DNA of 64,000 nucleotides from Allorhizobium paknamense (GTDB lineage Bacteria; Pseudomonadota; Alphaproteobacteria; Rhizobiales; Rhizobiaceae): positions 186,001 to 250,000 of the forward strand of contig NZ_JAUSWH010000002.1 of the NCBI RefSeq assembly GCF_030815125.1. The letters run 5' to 3'. The notes below the pieces were generated by a model. The model ran no database searches, had not been told where the DNA came from, and saw nothing but the letters and a program-made list of their open reading frames with translations. Shown here piece after piece: positions 8,503-18,570 of the stretch. Numbering within the stretch: the stretch's first letter is position 1; every line of letters begins with the position of its first letter. The translations under genes were made by a program, and so were the position numbers.

Positions 8503-8958
8503 ATGCTACGCGAAACCCTGACCGCCGCCCTGAAAGAGGCCATGAAGGCCAAGGATAGCCGCCGTCTGTCCACCATTCGCCTGATGCAGTCCGCTATCAA
8601 GGACCGCGACATCGCCAATCGCGGCGAGGGCAAGGCGGAAGCCAGCGATGACGATATCCTGCAACTCTTCGCCAAGCTGGTGAAGCAGCGCGACGAATCG
8701 GCGAAGATTTACGAGGAAAACGCCCGCCCCGAACTCGCCGCCCAGGAGCGCGAGGAAGCCGCTATCATCAAGGGCTTCATGCCGGAGCAGATGAGCGATG
8801 AAAAGGTGCGCGAAGCCATTGCCGCCATCATCGCCGACATCAATGCCGAGGGTGTGCGGGACATGGGCAAGGTGATGGCGGCGCTGAAAGAGCGCTATGC
8901 CGGCCAGATGGATTTCGCCAAGGCCTCCGGCACGGTCAAGGAATTGTTGAGCAAGTGA
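8503..8958 (+). CDS. GatB/YqeY domain protein
   Basis: A 151-residue stand-alone YqeY protein. It resembles the C-terminal tRNA-binding domain of GatB, with MLRETLTAALKEAMKAKD at the start, KGFMPEQMS in the middle and the closing GQMDFAKASGTVKELLSK. Its cellular role is not established; the family is often next to dnaG/rpoD, as here. GGAAGGAG lies seven bases before the ATG. The BrnT/BrnA pair and its promoter interrupt what would otherwise be a short gap to dnaG. Confidence 0.93.
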   Translation: MLRETLTAALKEAMKAKDSRRLSTIRLMQSAIKDRDIANRGEGKAEASDDDILQLFAKLVKQRDESAKIYEENARPELAAQEREEAAIIKGFMPEQMSDEKVREAIAAIIADINAEGVRDMGKVMAALKERYAGQMDFAKASGTVKELLSK

Positions 8959-8978
8959 TATCTCCGGGCGAGAGGCGG

Positions 8979-9311
8979 CTACTTCGTGAGCCGCTTCTGC
9001 TCGTTCAGGAAATGACGCAAGACCGCATTGATGCGCGTCTGATAGCCCTTGCCGGAAGATTGAAAATAATCGACGATATCTTCGTCAAGGCGGATGGAAA
9101 TGGCTTTTTTCTTCTGCGGGTAAACCATTTTAGCCTGTGACCAGTCGATGTCGATATGGTCTTGCCAATCAGCATCGTCGCGCATGGCGCGTTCGATATC
9201 CTCATCAGTGAGCGCATCGACACGCTGCCAGTCCGTCAGGCTTTTTTGGCCTTGCTTGCGTTTCTCAAGAAGCTCTTCAAGAGTAACGTGCGTAATATTC
9301 TCTTCGCTCAT
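8979..9311 (-). CDS. brnA: BrnA antitoxin
   Basis: A 110-residue antitoxin. Its N-terminal part binds and neutralises BrnT. Its C-terminal part is a ribbon-helix-helix DNA-binding domain: KKAISIRLDEDIVDYFQSSG then YQTRINAVLRHFL. Family members repress their own operon. The gene overlaps brnT. The ATG at 9311 (MSEENITHV) is preferred; an in-frame ATG five codons upstream (9326) is possible. BrnA antitoxins are usually the second gene, as here. Confidence 0.9.
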   Translation of the reverse strand: MSEENITHVTLEELLEKRKQGQKSLTDWQRVDALTDEDIERAMRDDADWQDHIDIDWSQAKMVYPQKKKAISIRLDEDIVDYFQSSGKGYQTRINAVLRHFLNEQKRLTK

Positions 9312-9564
9312 TGGCTCTTGCTGCACGTGCGGAAATGATCCGGCACTCGTGTCCTCTCATTGTATAAATGACCGCGATCAGCTTGCCTGTAAAAGGGCAT
9401 ATAGCGACGGTACGGTATTCATCGCCTCGGATGGAAACGTATTCGTATCTTGGCTGGTTCAACGCAATGGCTGCATCCTCAAAGTCGATGCCATGTTTGT
9501 GCAAATTTATGACACGTTTTTTTTCATCCCACTTGAACTCCTTGAGTTCTAACTCTGTTTTCAT
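9277..9564 (-). CDS. brnT: BrnT toxin (RelE-like ribonuclease)
   Basis: A 95-residue toxin of the BrnT family, which in Brucella is an RNase that inhibits translation. Visible family pattern: FKWDEKKRVINLHKHGIDFE, then RTVAICPFTGKLIAVIYTMR, and the C-terminal RIISARAARANERREYYARY with the conserved basic and Tyr residues. It precedes and overlaps brnA. GAGGACTGGAA gives a Shine-Dalgarno before the ATG. A strong promoter with an overlapping palindrome lies 110 bases upstream. No lesion is visible, so the toxin is probably active. Confidence 0.92.
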   Translation of the reverse strand: MKTELELKEFKWDEKKRVINLHKHGIDFEDAAIALNQPRYEYVSIRGDEYRTVAICPFTGKLIAVIYTMRGHECRIISARAARANERREYYARYS

Positions 9565-9670
9565 TTCCAGTCCTCACAGCGTTTCTAAGGTACGAAATCA
9601 TCGTCTGTCGCTCCTTGATTGGCCGTGATTGGCCTGGTTGCATTGCCTTCCATAAGGGAACCAATGCTTT

Positions 9671-9699
9671 CTTGTATATACACTTGTATTTCATGTCAA
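9671..9699 (-). promoter_or_regulatory. brnTA promoter with overlapping operator-like palindrome
   Basis: On the minus strand a perfect TTGACA (9699-9694) is followed after 17 bases by TACAAG (9676-9671). The 10-bp palindrome TGTATATACA (9673-9682) overlaps the -10 element, an apt place for BrnA autorepression. Operator function is inferred. Confidence 0.55.
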
Positions 9700-9786
9700 G
9701 CTGTGAATAACGGGGCTGACCTTTCAAGCCCATGGCGTCCAGCCTCTGGCCGCACTATATAAACAGATCACCCTCAAGGTACGCTC

Positions 9787-11772
9787 ATGCGCTTTTCCAA
9801 CGACTTTCTCGACGAGATCCGTGACCGGGTGCCGATTTCGGCGCTGATCGGTTCGCGCGTCGCGTGGGATCGGAAGAAAACCAATGTCTCGCGCGGCGAT
9901 TACTGGGCCTGCTGCCCCTTTCATGGGGAAAAGAGCCCGTCCTTTCACTGCGAGGACCGCAAGGGCCGCTATCATTGCTTCGGCTGCGGGGTGTCGGGCG
10001 ATCACTTTCGCTTTCTGACCGATCTCGAGGGCCTGAGCTTTCCCGAGGCGGTGGAGCGTGTGGCCGACATGGCGGGCGTGCCCATGCCCAAGGTGGACCC
10101 GCGCGCCGCCGCCCGCGCCGAGGAGCGCACCGGCCTGCTGGACGTCATGGAAATGGCCACGCAGTTCTTTCAGGACCAGTTGCAATCGGCCAATGGCGCC
10201 AAGGCGCGGGCTTATCTGAGGGAGCGCGGGCTTTCCGGCCGCACCATAGAGACCTTCCGGCTGGGCTATGCACCGGAGGGCCGCAATATTCTCAAGGAAT
10301 ATCTGGCGGGCAAGGGCGTGCCGAAGGACCAGATCGAGGCCTGTGGCCTTGTGGTGCACGGGCCGGATATTCCGGTCTCCTATGACCGGTTTCGCGACCG
10401 GATCATGTTTCCCATTCTCAGCAGCCGCGACAAGGTGATTGCCTTTGGCGGGCGCGCCATGTCGCCGGATGCGCCGGCGAAATATTTGAACTCCAACGAA
10501 ACCGAACTTTTCCACAAGGGGCAGGTGCTCTACAACTTCTCCCGCGCCCGGCGCGCCCTGCAGGGAGCGGATGGCGTGGCCACGCTGATTGCCGTGGAAG
10601 GCTATATGGATGTGATTGCCCTTTATCAGGCGGGCATTGAAAATGCCGTGGCCCCGCTCGGCACGGCGCTGACGGAAAACCAGCTGGACCTGATGTGGAA
10701 GGTAACCGCGCAGCCGGTGTTGTGCTTCGATGGCGATGGCGCTGGCCAGCGCGCGGCTTTCCGGGCTGTGGATCTGGCGCTGCCGCATCTGAAACCTGGC
10801 AAGAGCGTGCGTTTTGCCATGCTGCCGGATGGCAAGGACCCGGACGATCTCGTCAAACAGGACGGGCGCGCGCCCTTCGACAGGGTGATGGCCGAGGCGC
10901 GTTCGCTGGATGACATGGTCTGGGCCAAGGAAGTGGGGCAGGGCAGTTTCGCCACACCGGAGCAACGGGCCGAGCTTGAGGCGCGGCTGAAGCAGGTGGT
11001 GACGGTGATTGCCGACGAAAATGTCCGCCGCCACTACCAGCAGAATGTTCGTGACCGGCTCTATGCCTTTTTCCAGACGCAGGGCGGCCAGCGCGCGGGG
11101 CGGGGAAATTTCGAACGTGGCGGGGCAAGAAGCGGTGGGCGGGGCGGCGGCCCGCAGGCGGCGTCGCGGGCGGGGGCTGCGGTGTCCGACCGGCTGGCGC
11201 GTTCCGGCCTCGTTAACCGGCAGGCGTCGCAGCCGACGCTGCGGGAAAGCGTGCTGGCGCTCACCATCGTCAACCATCCGGAATTGCTGCAGGAAGATTA
11301 TGACGAAATCTCCGTCATCGATTTCGACAATCGCGAGCTTCAGCGGCTCTGGCCGGCGCTATTGACGGCGGTGGCGGAGGCGGGCTCCCAGTTGAACCGG
11401 GAGGAACTGTCCGAACGGCTGCAGGCGGCAGGCTTTGCCGATCTCGTCAAGGCGCTGGACCAGCAGATCCGCAATGCGCGGCTTTGGACCGCCACCACCG
11501 TGGCCGCCTTCGAGGATGCCCGCGAAGGCTATCGACAGGCGCTGTCGCTGCACAAGCGCGCCAAGGCGCTGAGGCGGCAGAAGGCGGAGCTGGAGCGCGA
11601 CATGGCCGAGGCGGTGGAGGCTGGTGACGCCGAGCGTCATGACAGCGCCATGGCGGTGCTGCGTGAGGTGCAGACCGAAATCGTGCGCATGGAAAATCAG
11701 GAAGCGATCATCGATGGTTTCGGCGTCATGTCGGGCCGGGTGAAGGGGCCTGCCTATGGTCATGGCAACTGA
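9787..11772 (+). CDS. dnaG: DNA primase
   Basis: A 661-residue DnaG. It makes RNA primers for replication and docks on DnaB. The CHC2 zinc finger is at residues 43-67 (CPFH with Cys43 and His46, then CFGC with Cys64 and Cys67). The TOPRIM domain has the catalytic Glu in AVEGYMD (Glu271) and the metal motif FDGDGAG (Asp315, Asp317). A Gly/Arg-rich linker near 435-455 precedes the C-terminal DnaB-binding helical domain. The ATG at 9787 follows AAGGTACGCTC. Downstream is a 546-base gap and then rpoD, the common order. Confidence 0.97.
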   Translation: MRFSNDFLDEIRDRVPISALIGSRVAWDRKKTNVSRGDYWACCPFHGEKSPSFHCEDRKGRYHCFGCGVSGDHFRFLTDLEGLSFPEAVERVADMAGVPMPKVDPRAAARAEERTGLLDVMEMATQFFQDQLQSANGAKARAYLRERGLSGRTIETFRLGYAPEGRNILKEYLAGKGVPKDQIEACGLVVHGPDIPVSYDRFRDRIMFPILSSRDKVIAFGGRAMSPDAPAKYLNSNETELFHKGQVLYNFSRARRALQGADGVATLIAVEGYMDVIALYQAGIENAVAPLGTALTENQLDLMWKVTAQPVLCFDGDGAGQRAAFRAVDLALPHLKPGKSVRFAMLPDGKDPDDLVKQDGRAPFDRVMAEARSLDDMVWAKEVGQGSFATPEQRAELEARLKQVVTVIADENVRRHYQQNVRDRLYAFFQTQGGQRAGRGNFERGGARSGGRGGGPQAASRAGAAVSDRLARSGLVNRQASQPTLRESVLALTIVNHPELLQEDYDEISVIDFDNRELQRLWPALLTAVAEAGSQLNREELSERLQAAGFADLVKALDQQIRNARLWTATTVAAFEDAREGYRQALSLHKRAKALRRQKAELERDMAEAVEAGDAERHDSAMAVLREVQTEIVRMENQEAIIDGFGVMSGRVKGPAYGHGN

Positions 11773-12318
11773 AGCGTGTGTTTGTTGGGGTGGACCTTTT
11801 TGGCTTGCCCCTTGTTTGACGCCGGATTGCTCCTACATCTTGACGGAAAGCCGAGGGAAGGGCGATTGAAACGGCAGTCGTCAAAGTTGGACAATCGGCA
11901 GTGTATTGAGGACCGGAAATCGTTTTTCCGCGATTTCAACAGGCTCCAGAGCTATTAACGCTTGACGTGGGCCGAAATTGTGGGAATCACGATTTCAAGC
12001 AGAAATGGGTGACGAAGGTGGCCAGGTCTCGCCTGTGCGATCCCGTTGCCTATTTGTGTGAAAGCGCCGCACTCGGCGGGAGCCATCGTGGTTAATCGGG
12101 AATTAAACATCACTCCGTTACAGCAATTCGAGATGAGGTGCGCCGCGGTTTTCCCAGCGGATTGTCAAGGCAGCATCGATTTTACGTTTTTTGCCGCCAA
12201 GGCGGGTAAAAGCGATCAAGCTCATCAGCAGTGATTCGCAGCGGGCGGATCGGGGCGGGCCTGCCCTCGGTCTGACATGCAGCGGAAAATGGAAGCGCCA
12301 GAGAAAGCGACGAGATAC
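11773..12318 (+). other. Intergenic region dnaG-rpoD (546 bases)
   Basis: There is no coding frame I would support. A TTGAC hexamer at 11816-11820 and another at 11964 are possible -35 elements, but neither has a convincing -10 at the right distance. The region presumably holds the rpoD promoters and a leader. No terminator hairpin with a T-run was seen after dnaG. Confidence 0.5.
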
Positions 12319-14376
<2,058 letters not shown>

Positions 14377-14397
14377 TCTTTCAAGCTCAACAAAAAA

Positions 14398-14421
14398 CCC
14401 GGCGGTGACGCCGGGTTTTTT
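14398..14421. terminator. rpoD rho-independent terminator (bidirectional)
   Basis: Stem CCCGGCG / CGCCGGG (14398-14404 / 14409-14415) with loop GTGA, flanked by AAAAAA on the left and TTTTTT on the right. It serves rpoD and the converging gene at 14442..14690. Confidence 0.95.
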
Positions 14422-14441
14422 GTTGGAAGGAACAGTTATTT

Positions 14442-14690
14442 TTAAACCTGAACCGTATCCGTATAGGCCTTCAGCGCCGTGCTGCTATCGGTCGTGCTGC
14501 TGCTCGCACTGTCGCTGGAGGCGGAGTAGAGCGAAAGCTCGGCGATGGAGGATGGCACATCGGCGGCGGAACTGGTTTCCACCGAGGGCGGCGGCGGTGG
14601 CGGCGGTGGCGGTTCCTTCGGCGGCGGCGGGGGTGGCGTGCGGTCTACCGTGGAAGCGGAAGAGGCGCTGGTGGCGCTGACACTGGTCAT
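14442..14690 (-). CDS. Small Ser/Thr/Pro-rich hypothetical protein (82 residues)
   Basis: The sequence has low complexity. A Ser/Thr/Ala N-terminus (MTSVSATSASSAS) is followed by two proline runs (six and nine residues) separated by KE, then a Ser-rich stretch and the ordered tail STALKAYTDTVQV. No signal peptide or known domain. AGGAG lies seven bases before the ATG at 14690, which supports that start over an in-frame ATG at 14708. It converges on rpoD and shares its terminator. Function unknown. The G/C-rich proline run opens other frames on the opposite strand, which are shadows. Confidence 0.55.
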   Translation of the reverse strand: MTSVSATSASSASTVDRTPPPPPPKEPPPPPPPPPSVETSSAADVPSSIAELSLYSASSDSASSSTTDSSTALKAYTDTVQV

Positions 14691-15084
14691 CACGATCTCC
14701 TGGTGCATTTCAAGGGCGGTTCTCGCTCATCCCTTTTGAAATGCTTTAAGCCATGGCCTCGGCGTCATGCGTCGGTGCTGGCCGCAGGCAGAGCGCCCTC
14801 ATGGCTCTGCCGGGTGGGAGAGGGTTTCGTCTCTCTGTGCTCCACTTTGACGGGTAAATTTAAGAAAAGCCTGAGAGAAATATTTCTGATTTTAGTTATG
14901 TGGAAAAATTATTGGTACCATCGATCCAAATCGGCTCAGTGAGAGCGCTTTTCGATCTGAATGATACAGGCCGGAGCGCTAAACTTCTCTTTTTGAAGCA
15001 TAATTTTGTCTACTCTCGATTCACGCCGGTCGTATCATGGTGTGATATCTGCATTTTGCTTTGGCACGGCGTCCCCCGGCGTGT
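14691..15084. other. Intergenic region with an eroded R1 arm
   Basis: No gene is supported. From about 14850 the sequence becomes A/T-rich and probably carries promoters. AGAGCGCTTTTCGATCTGAA at 14942 and GGAGCGCTAAAC up to 14984 match the second arm of R1 (compare 40348..40388) without the conserved hairpin half. Confidence 0.45.
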
Positions 15085-15096
15085 ATGGATCGGACC

Positions 15097-16170
15097 ATGG
15101 CAGATCTGGCACAATTGCCGCCGCGGCGGCGGGCATGGTTCTTCTGGGGGCTTGGCGCTTCGCTCCTGCTGCATGCGCTTTTCGTTCTGCCGCTGTTGAT
15201 CCATCCTCCCAAGCCTGCCCAGGATCCTTCGAAGGAGGAGAGTATTTCCGTTTCGCTTGTGCCGCCTGAGGAGAAGAAGAAAGAGCCGGAAAAGCCGGTA
15301 GATTTCGATTTCAAGGTCAGTGAAAAACCGGAAAAGCCGAAACCCGCCCCTGCAAAGCCTGAGGCGGCAAAACCCGCTGAACCAAAGCCGCCAGCGCCAA
15401 AGCCCGCAGCCGCAAAGCCGCAAGCCGCAGCCGCGCCGCAAGCCTTCGAATCCGCTGCCCGCGATGAACAGGCGGAAAAGAGCGAGGAGACGCCAAGCCA
15501 GTCCCAGAGCGACACCGAAAAACCGGGTGAGGGGATGGCGAGCGAGGCAACAAAGGGTCAGGCCGCCGCCGGGCTGCCGGACCGGCAGACCCCGCCGCAG
15601 CCGCCTGCCTTGCCGCAGGATGTGAAGCCCCCCGAAGCCTCGCTGCCGCCGCAGGCGACGGCTTCGCCGAATACGGCGCAAACCGGCGGCGGCATTGTTA
15701 CCGAGCAGCGGTTTTCCGTGTCCGAAGAGGGCAGCGATGTTCCGCCCGTACCGCAGGCCAAACCGGCGCCACAGGCAGGTGGACAGAAAGCCCCGGCCCT
15801 GAAACCGGCAAAGCGCGTCTATTCCAAGGATATGCTGTCGGACCCGCATGTGCGCGAAGCCCTCGGCAAGCTGCCGCCGCAGCGCCGCATCGTGCAGATT
15901 TGCAGCATCGAGATGCTGGAGCAGATCCGCCGCTCGGTGCCGGGCTCCTTTCCGGATGTGATTACCGGATCGCCCGGCACGCAGGAAAAGATCAGCGCCC
16001 GGCTGATGGATGTTCAAGGTGCTGCCTATCGCAGCCAGGGCCGCTGGTTCGATATCAGCTATCGCTGCGAGACGGATGAAAAGACCAGCACGATTACCGC
16101 TTTCAGCTTCCAGATCGGTGCGGAAATTCCGCGATCCGCCTGGCAAGCCCGCCGCCTGCCGACGCATTGA
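15097..16170 (+). CDS. DUF930 domain protein with TonB-like N-terminus
   Basis: A 357-residue envelope protein. A basic start (PPRRRAW) precedes one membrane helix at about 13-34. A long Pro/Lys/Ala/Glu-rich periplasmic spacer follows (about 45-235), like that of TonB or TolA. The C-terminal globular DUF930 domain begins near YSKDMLSDPHVREALGKLPP, with the paired cysteines CSIEMLEQ and SYRCET. DUF930 is largely confined to Rhizobiales and its role is unknown. An ATG four codons upstream (15085) is an alternative start; neither has a strong Shine-Dalgarno. It could span the periplasm, but no ExoB/ExoD-like partners are adjacent. Confidence 0.8.
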   Translation: MADLAQLPPRRRAWFFWGLGASLLLHALFVLPLLIHPPKPAQDPSKEESISVSLVPPEEKKKEPEKPVDFDFKVSEKPEKPKPAPAKPEAAKPAEPKPPAPKPAAAKPQAAAAPQAFESAARDEQAEKSEETPSQSQSDTEKPGEGMASEATKGQAAAGLPDRQTPPQPPALPQDVKPPEASLPPQATASPNTAQTGGGIVTEQRFSVSEEGSDVPPVPQAKPAPQAGGQKAPALKPAKRVYSKDMLSDPHVREALGKLPPQRRIVQICSIEMLEQIRRSVPGSFPDVITGSPGTQEKISARLMDVQGAAYRSQGRWFDISYRCETDEKTSTITAFSFQIGAEIPRSAWQARRLPTH

Positions 16171-16176
16171 CGCTTT

Positions 16177-16304
16177 TCATACCAAGGCTCGAAGATGCTT
16201 ACACATCCTCGCCTTGAAGAGATTTCGAATATCTCAAATGCATAAGGGGCTTGAGATATTCGAAAAGGGAATACGGTGAGTCATCTTCAATGACCCTTCG
16301 TATC
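16177..16304 (-). repeat. R2 element, copy 2 (reverse orientation)
   Basis: Read on the minus strand it starts GATACGAAGGGTCATTGAAG on the last two bases of the argO TGA stop and ends CCTTGGTATGA. It keeps all three hairpins of copies 1 and 3. Confidence 0.9.
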
Positions 16305-16905
16305 ACTCGATGATCAGCGATGCCGCAATAAAGACCATCAGCAGGGCAATCGCGGCGTCCAGAATGCGCCAGGAGATGGGCCGGGCAAAGAGCGGTGTCA
16401 GCAGCCTTGCGCCATAGGCGAGCGTGAAGAAGAACAGAAAGGAAGCGGTCATCGCGCCAGCGGCAAAGGCAGGCTTGCGGCCTTCGAACTGCGATGCGAT
16501 AGAGCCGATCAGCAACACCGTATCCAGATAGACATGCGGGTTGAGAAAGGTGAGCGCCAGACAGGTGATGAGCACCGCCTTCAGGCTTTGCGCCTCGCCA
16601 TCGGTCACGGTCAGCGCCTCGGCCTTTCCGAAGGCGGCGAGAGCATGCTTCAACCCGTAATAGACGAGAAACACGGCGCCGCCATAGCGCAAGAGAGGCT
16701 CCAGAAGCGGCAGCGCCCTGGTCAACGTGTCCAGCATGCCCACGCCGAGGCTGATCAAGAGCGCATCGGAAAGCCCGCAGAAAACTGCGACCGCAAACAC
16801 ATGCTGCCGCTGCAGGCCTTGCCGCAGCACGAAGGCATTTTGAGCGCCGATGGCCAGGATCAGGCTGAGGCTTAGGGAAAATCCGCTGAGGAAGGCTGTT
16901 TGCAT
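16303..16905 (-). CDS. argO: LysE/ArgO family amino-acid exporter
   Basis: A 200-residue inner-membrane protein with five to six hydrophobic helices and the LysE-family signature IGAQNAFVLRQGLQRQH near residue 20. The central LTFLNPHVYLDTVLLIGSIA carries the conserved NPxxxLD pattern. It exports arginine or lysine and analogues such as canavanine. It is divergent from an ArgP-type LysR regulator across 87 A/T-rich bases, the standard pairing for this exporter. The substrate is inferred from family and neighbour. Confidence 0.9.
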   Translation of the reverse strand: MQTAFLSGFSLSLSLILAIGAQNAFVLRQGLQRQHVFAVAVFCGLSDALLISLGVGMLDTLTRALPLLEPLLRYGGAVFLVYYGLKHALAAFGKAEALTVTDGEAQSLKAVLITCLALTFLNPHVYLDTVLLIGSIASQFEGRKPAFAAGAMTASFLFFFTLAYGARLLTPLFARPISWRILDAAIALLMVFIAASLIIE

Positions 16906-16992
16906 GAAAAGGCTCCACCGTGTGGGGCTTTGACTAGCAAACGCATTCGGATTAGAAAAATGAATAAATTTTATCTTGTATAAGAGATTCGA

Positions 16993-17877
16993 ATGGCGCT
17001 GGATGGCGAACAGTTGCAGACACTGGCGTCAGTGATCCGCTGCGGCAGTTTTGAAAAGGCTGGTGAGCAGCTGGGGATCACGCAATCGGCGGTCTCGCAG
17101 CGCATTCGCCAGCTTGAGCAGCGTACCGGGCTGGTGCTGGTGGTGCGCGGCCAGCCCTGCCGGGCGACAGAAGCCGGGGAACGGCTGTTTCGCCATGCCG
17201 AGGAAGTGGCGCTGATGGAGCGGGATCTCCTGGTCGATCTTGGCCGGGCTCCGCTCTCTGCCTGGCCGACGCTTCGGCTGGCGATCACTGCCGACAGTCT
17301 CGCCACATGGTTTGCCGAGGCGATGGCGGCTGTGGATGGCCTGCTGTTCGATGTCATTCTCGATGATCAGGACCATAGCGCCGAATGGCTGCGGCGCGGC
17401 GAGGTGCGGGCGGCGGTCAGCGCGCTGGCCGAGCCCGTGCATGGCTGCGATTGCCTGCCGCTCGGCGCACTGGTTTATCGCGCCACGGCAAGCCCCGCCT
17501 TTGCGCGGCGCTGGTTTGCCGATGGCGTGACTGCCGAAAGCCTGAGCCGCGCCCCCTGCCTGACCTTCAATGCCAAGGATGGTTTGCAGGCGAGTTGGCT
17601 TCGCCAGGTGACGGGCCGCGCCTTGCAGCCGCCCACTCACTGGCTGCCTGCCTCGCAGGCCTTTCTGGATGGTGCGCGCCTCGGCCTCGGTTGGGGCATG
17701 AACCCTGAAAAACTGGCCGCACCGCTGATTGCTTCCGGCGCTCTCATCGATCTGCGCCCCGAGGCACCGCTGGCCGTTCCGCTTTACTGGCATTGGAGCC
17801 GGTCGATGTCGAAGACGCTGGCGCCGGTGACCGGGGCCGTTCTCAAAGCGGCGCGTGCGACTTTAAGTTTTGTTTAA
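16993..17877 (+). CDS. argP: LysR-family regulator, ArgP/LysG type
   Basis: A 294-residue LysR protein. The winged helix-turn-helix is at residues 3-60 (LQTLASVIRCGSFEKAGEQL, then TQSAVSQRIRQLEQRTG). The effector domain from about 90 opens with LRLAITADSLATW. The ArgP/LysG subgroup activates the divergent argO/lysE exporter in response to basic amino acids. The intergenic stretch 16906-16992 contains T-N11-A-like candidates such as TTTTATCTTGTATAA at 16971, probably its operator. An open frame on the opposite strand is a shadow. Confidence 0.9.
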   Translation: MALDGEQLQTLASVIRCGSFEKAGEQLGITQSAVSQRIRQLEQRTGLVLVVRGQPCRATEAGERLFRHAEEVALMERDLLVDLGRAPLSAWPTLRLAITADSLATWFAEAMAAVDGLLFDVILDDQDHSAEWLRRGEVRAAVSALAEPVHGCDCLPLGALVYRATASPAFARRWFADGVTAESLSRAPCLTFNAKDGLQASWLRQVTGRALQPPTHWLPASQAFLDGARLGLGWGMNPEKLAAPLIASGALIDLRPEAPLAVPLYWHWSRSMSKTLAPVTGAVLKAARATLSFV

Positions 17878-18026
17878 ACATGGCACGAAAAAGTTATGAG
17901 AGAAGAAGAATGCGCTAATATTTGAGGGGTAATCTGTCCCTCAGCCCTGTGTTGGGAGAAGCAAAGACCGGAGCCGCTGAGGTTCAGCATTGGCATGACG
18001 GTCGGCCATGCACATTGGGGGGACGG

Positions 18027-18563
18027 ATGAAGGGTATTGTCTTTACGGAATTTCTGCAATTCGTCGGCGACGTCTGGGACGAGGACATGGCCGACGATCT
18101 TATCGAGGCGTCAAACCTGCCGAGCGGCGGCGCCTATACCTCCGTGGGCACTTATGATCATCGGGAGATGGTCAGCCTGATCTCCGCGCTTTCCGCCCGC
18201 ACCGACATGTCGCTGGAGGATCTGCTGTTTCGCTTCGGCGAGCATCTGGCCGGGCGTTTTGCCGCCCTTTTTCCGGTGTTCTTCGAGCGCGTGCCGAGCC
18301 TTTTCGACTTCCTGGACAGTATTGACGCGCATATCCATGTGGAAGTGCTGAAGCTTTACCCCGATGCCGAACTGCCGCGTTTCGAAACCCTTGAGCGACA
18401 TCGTGACCGGATGAGCATGCTTTACACCTCAACCCGCCACATGGAGGCGCTGGCCGTCGGCCTCATCCATGGTGCCGCCCGGCATTTCGGGGTGGAGGTG
18501 GCGGTGGCGGCGCGGGCCGAGGGGCCGCAATCGACTGTGCTCGATATCGGATTGTCGAGGTGA
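18027..18563 (+). CDS. H-NOX heme-based nitric oxide sensor
   Basis: A 178-residue stand-alone H-NOX (HNOB) protein. It binds heme through the proximal His (His104 in IHVEVLKLYPDAELP). The heme-propionate motif Y-x-S-x-R is Tyr133-Ser135-Arg137 (YTSTR). Bacterial H-NOX proteins sense NO and control a partner encoded beside them, usually a histidine kinase or a cyclic-di-GMP enzyme. Here the partner is the GGDEF-EAL protein starting seven bases downstream. The ATG at 18027 follows GGGGGGACGG; the frame is open further upstream but unsupported. Confidence 0.93.
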   Translation: MKGIVFTEFLQFVGDVWDEDMADDLIEASNLPSGGAYTSVGTYDHREMVSLISALSARTDMSLEDLLFRFGEHLAGRFAALFPVFFERVPSLFDFLDSIDAHIHVEVLKLYPDAELPRFETLERHRDRMSMLYTSTRHMEALAVGLIHGAARHFGVEVAVAARAEGPQSTVLDIGLSR

Positions 18564-18570
18564 TGGCGAA

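Noticed and set aside
9724-11277. A 517-codon open frame antisense to dnaG
   Set aside because: Composition shadow of the primase gene; no recognisable domain and no ribosome site.
14545-14739. Gly-rich frame on the plus strand after rpoD
   Set aside because: It is the complement of the proline runs in the minus-strand gene and lacks a ribosome site.
16199-16918. Alternative 239-codon frame over argO
   Set aside because: It runs through the R2 repeat and has no family pattern; argO in the other frame is a clear LysE-family protein.
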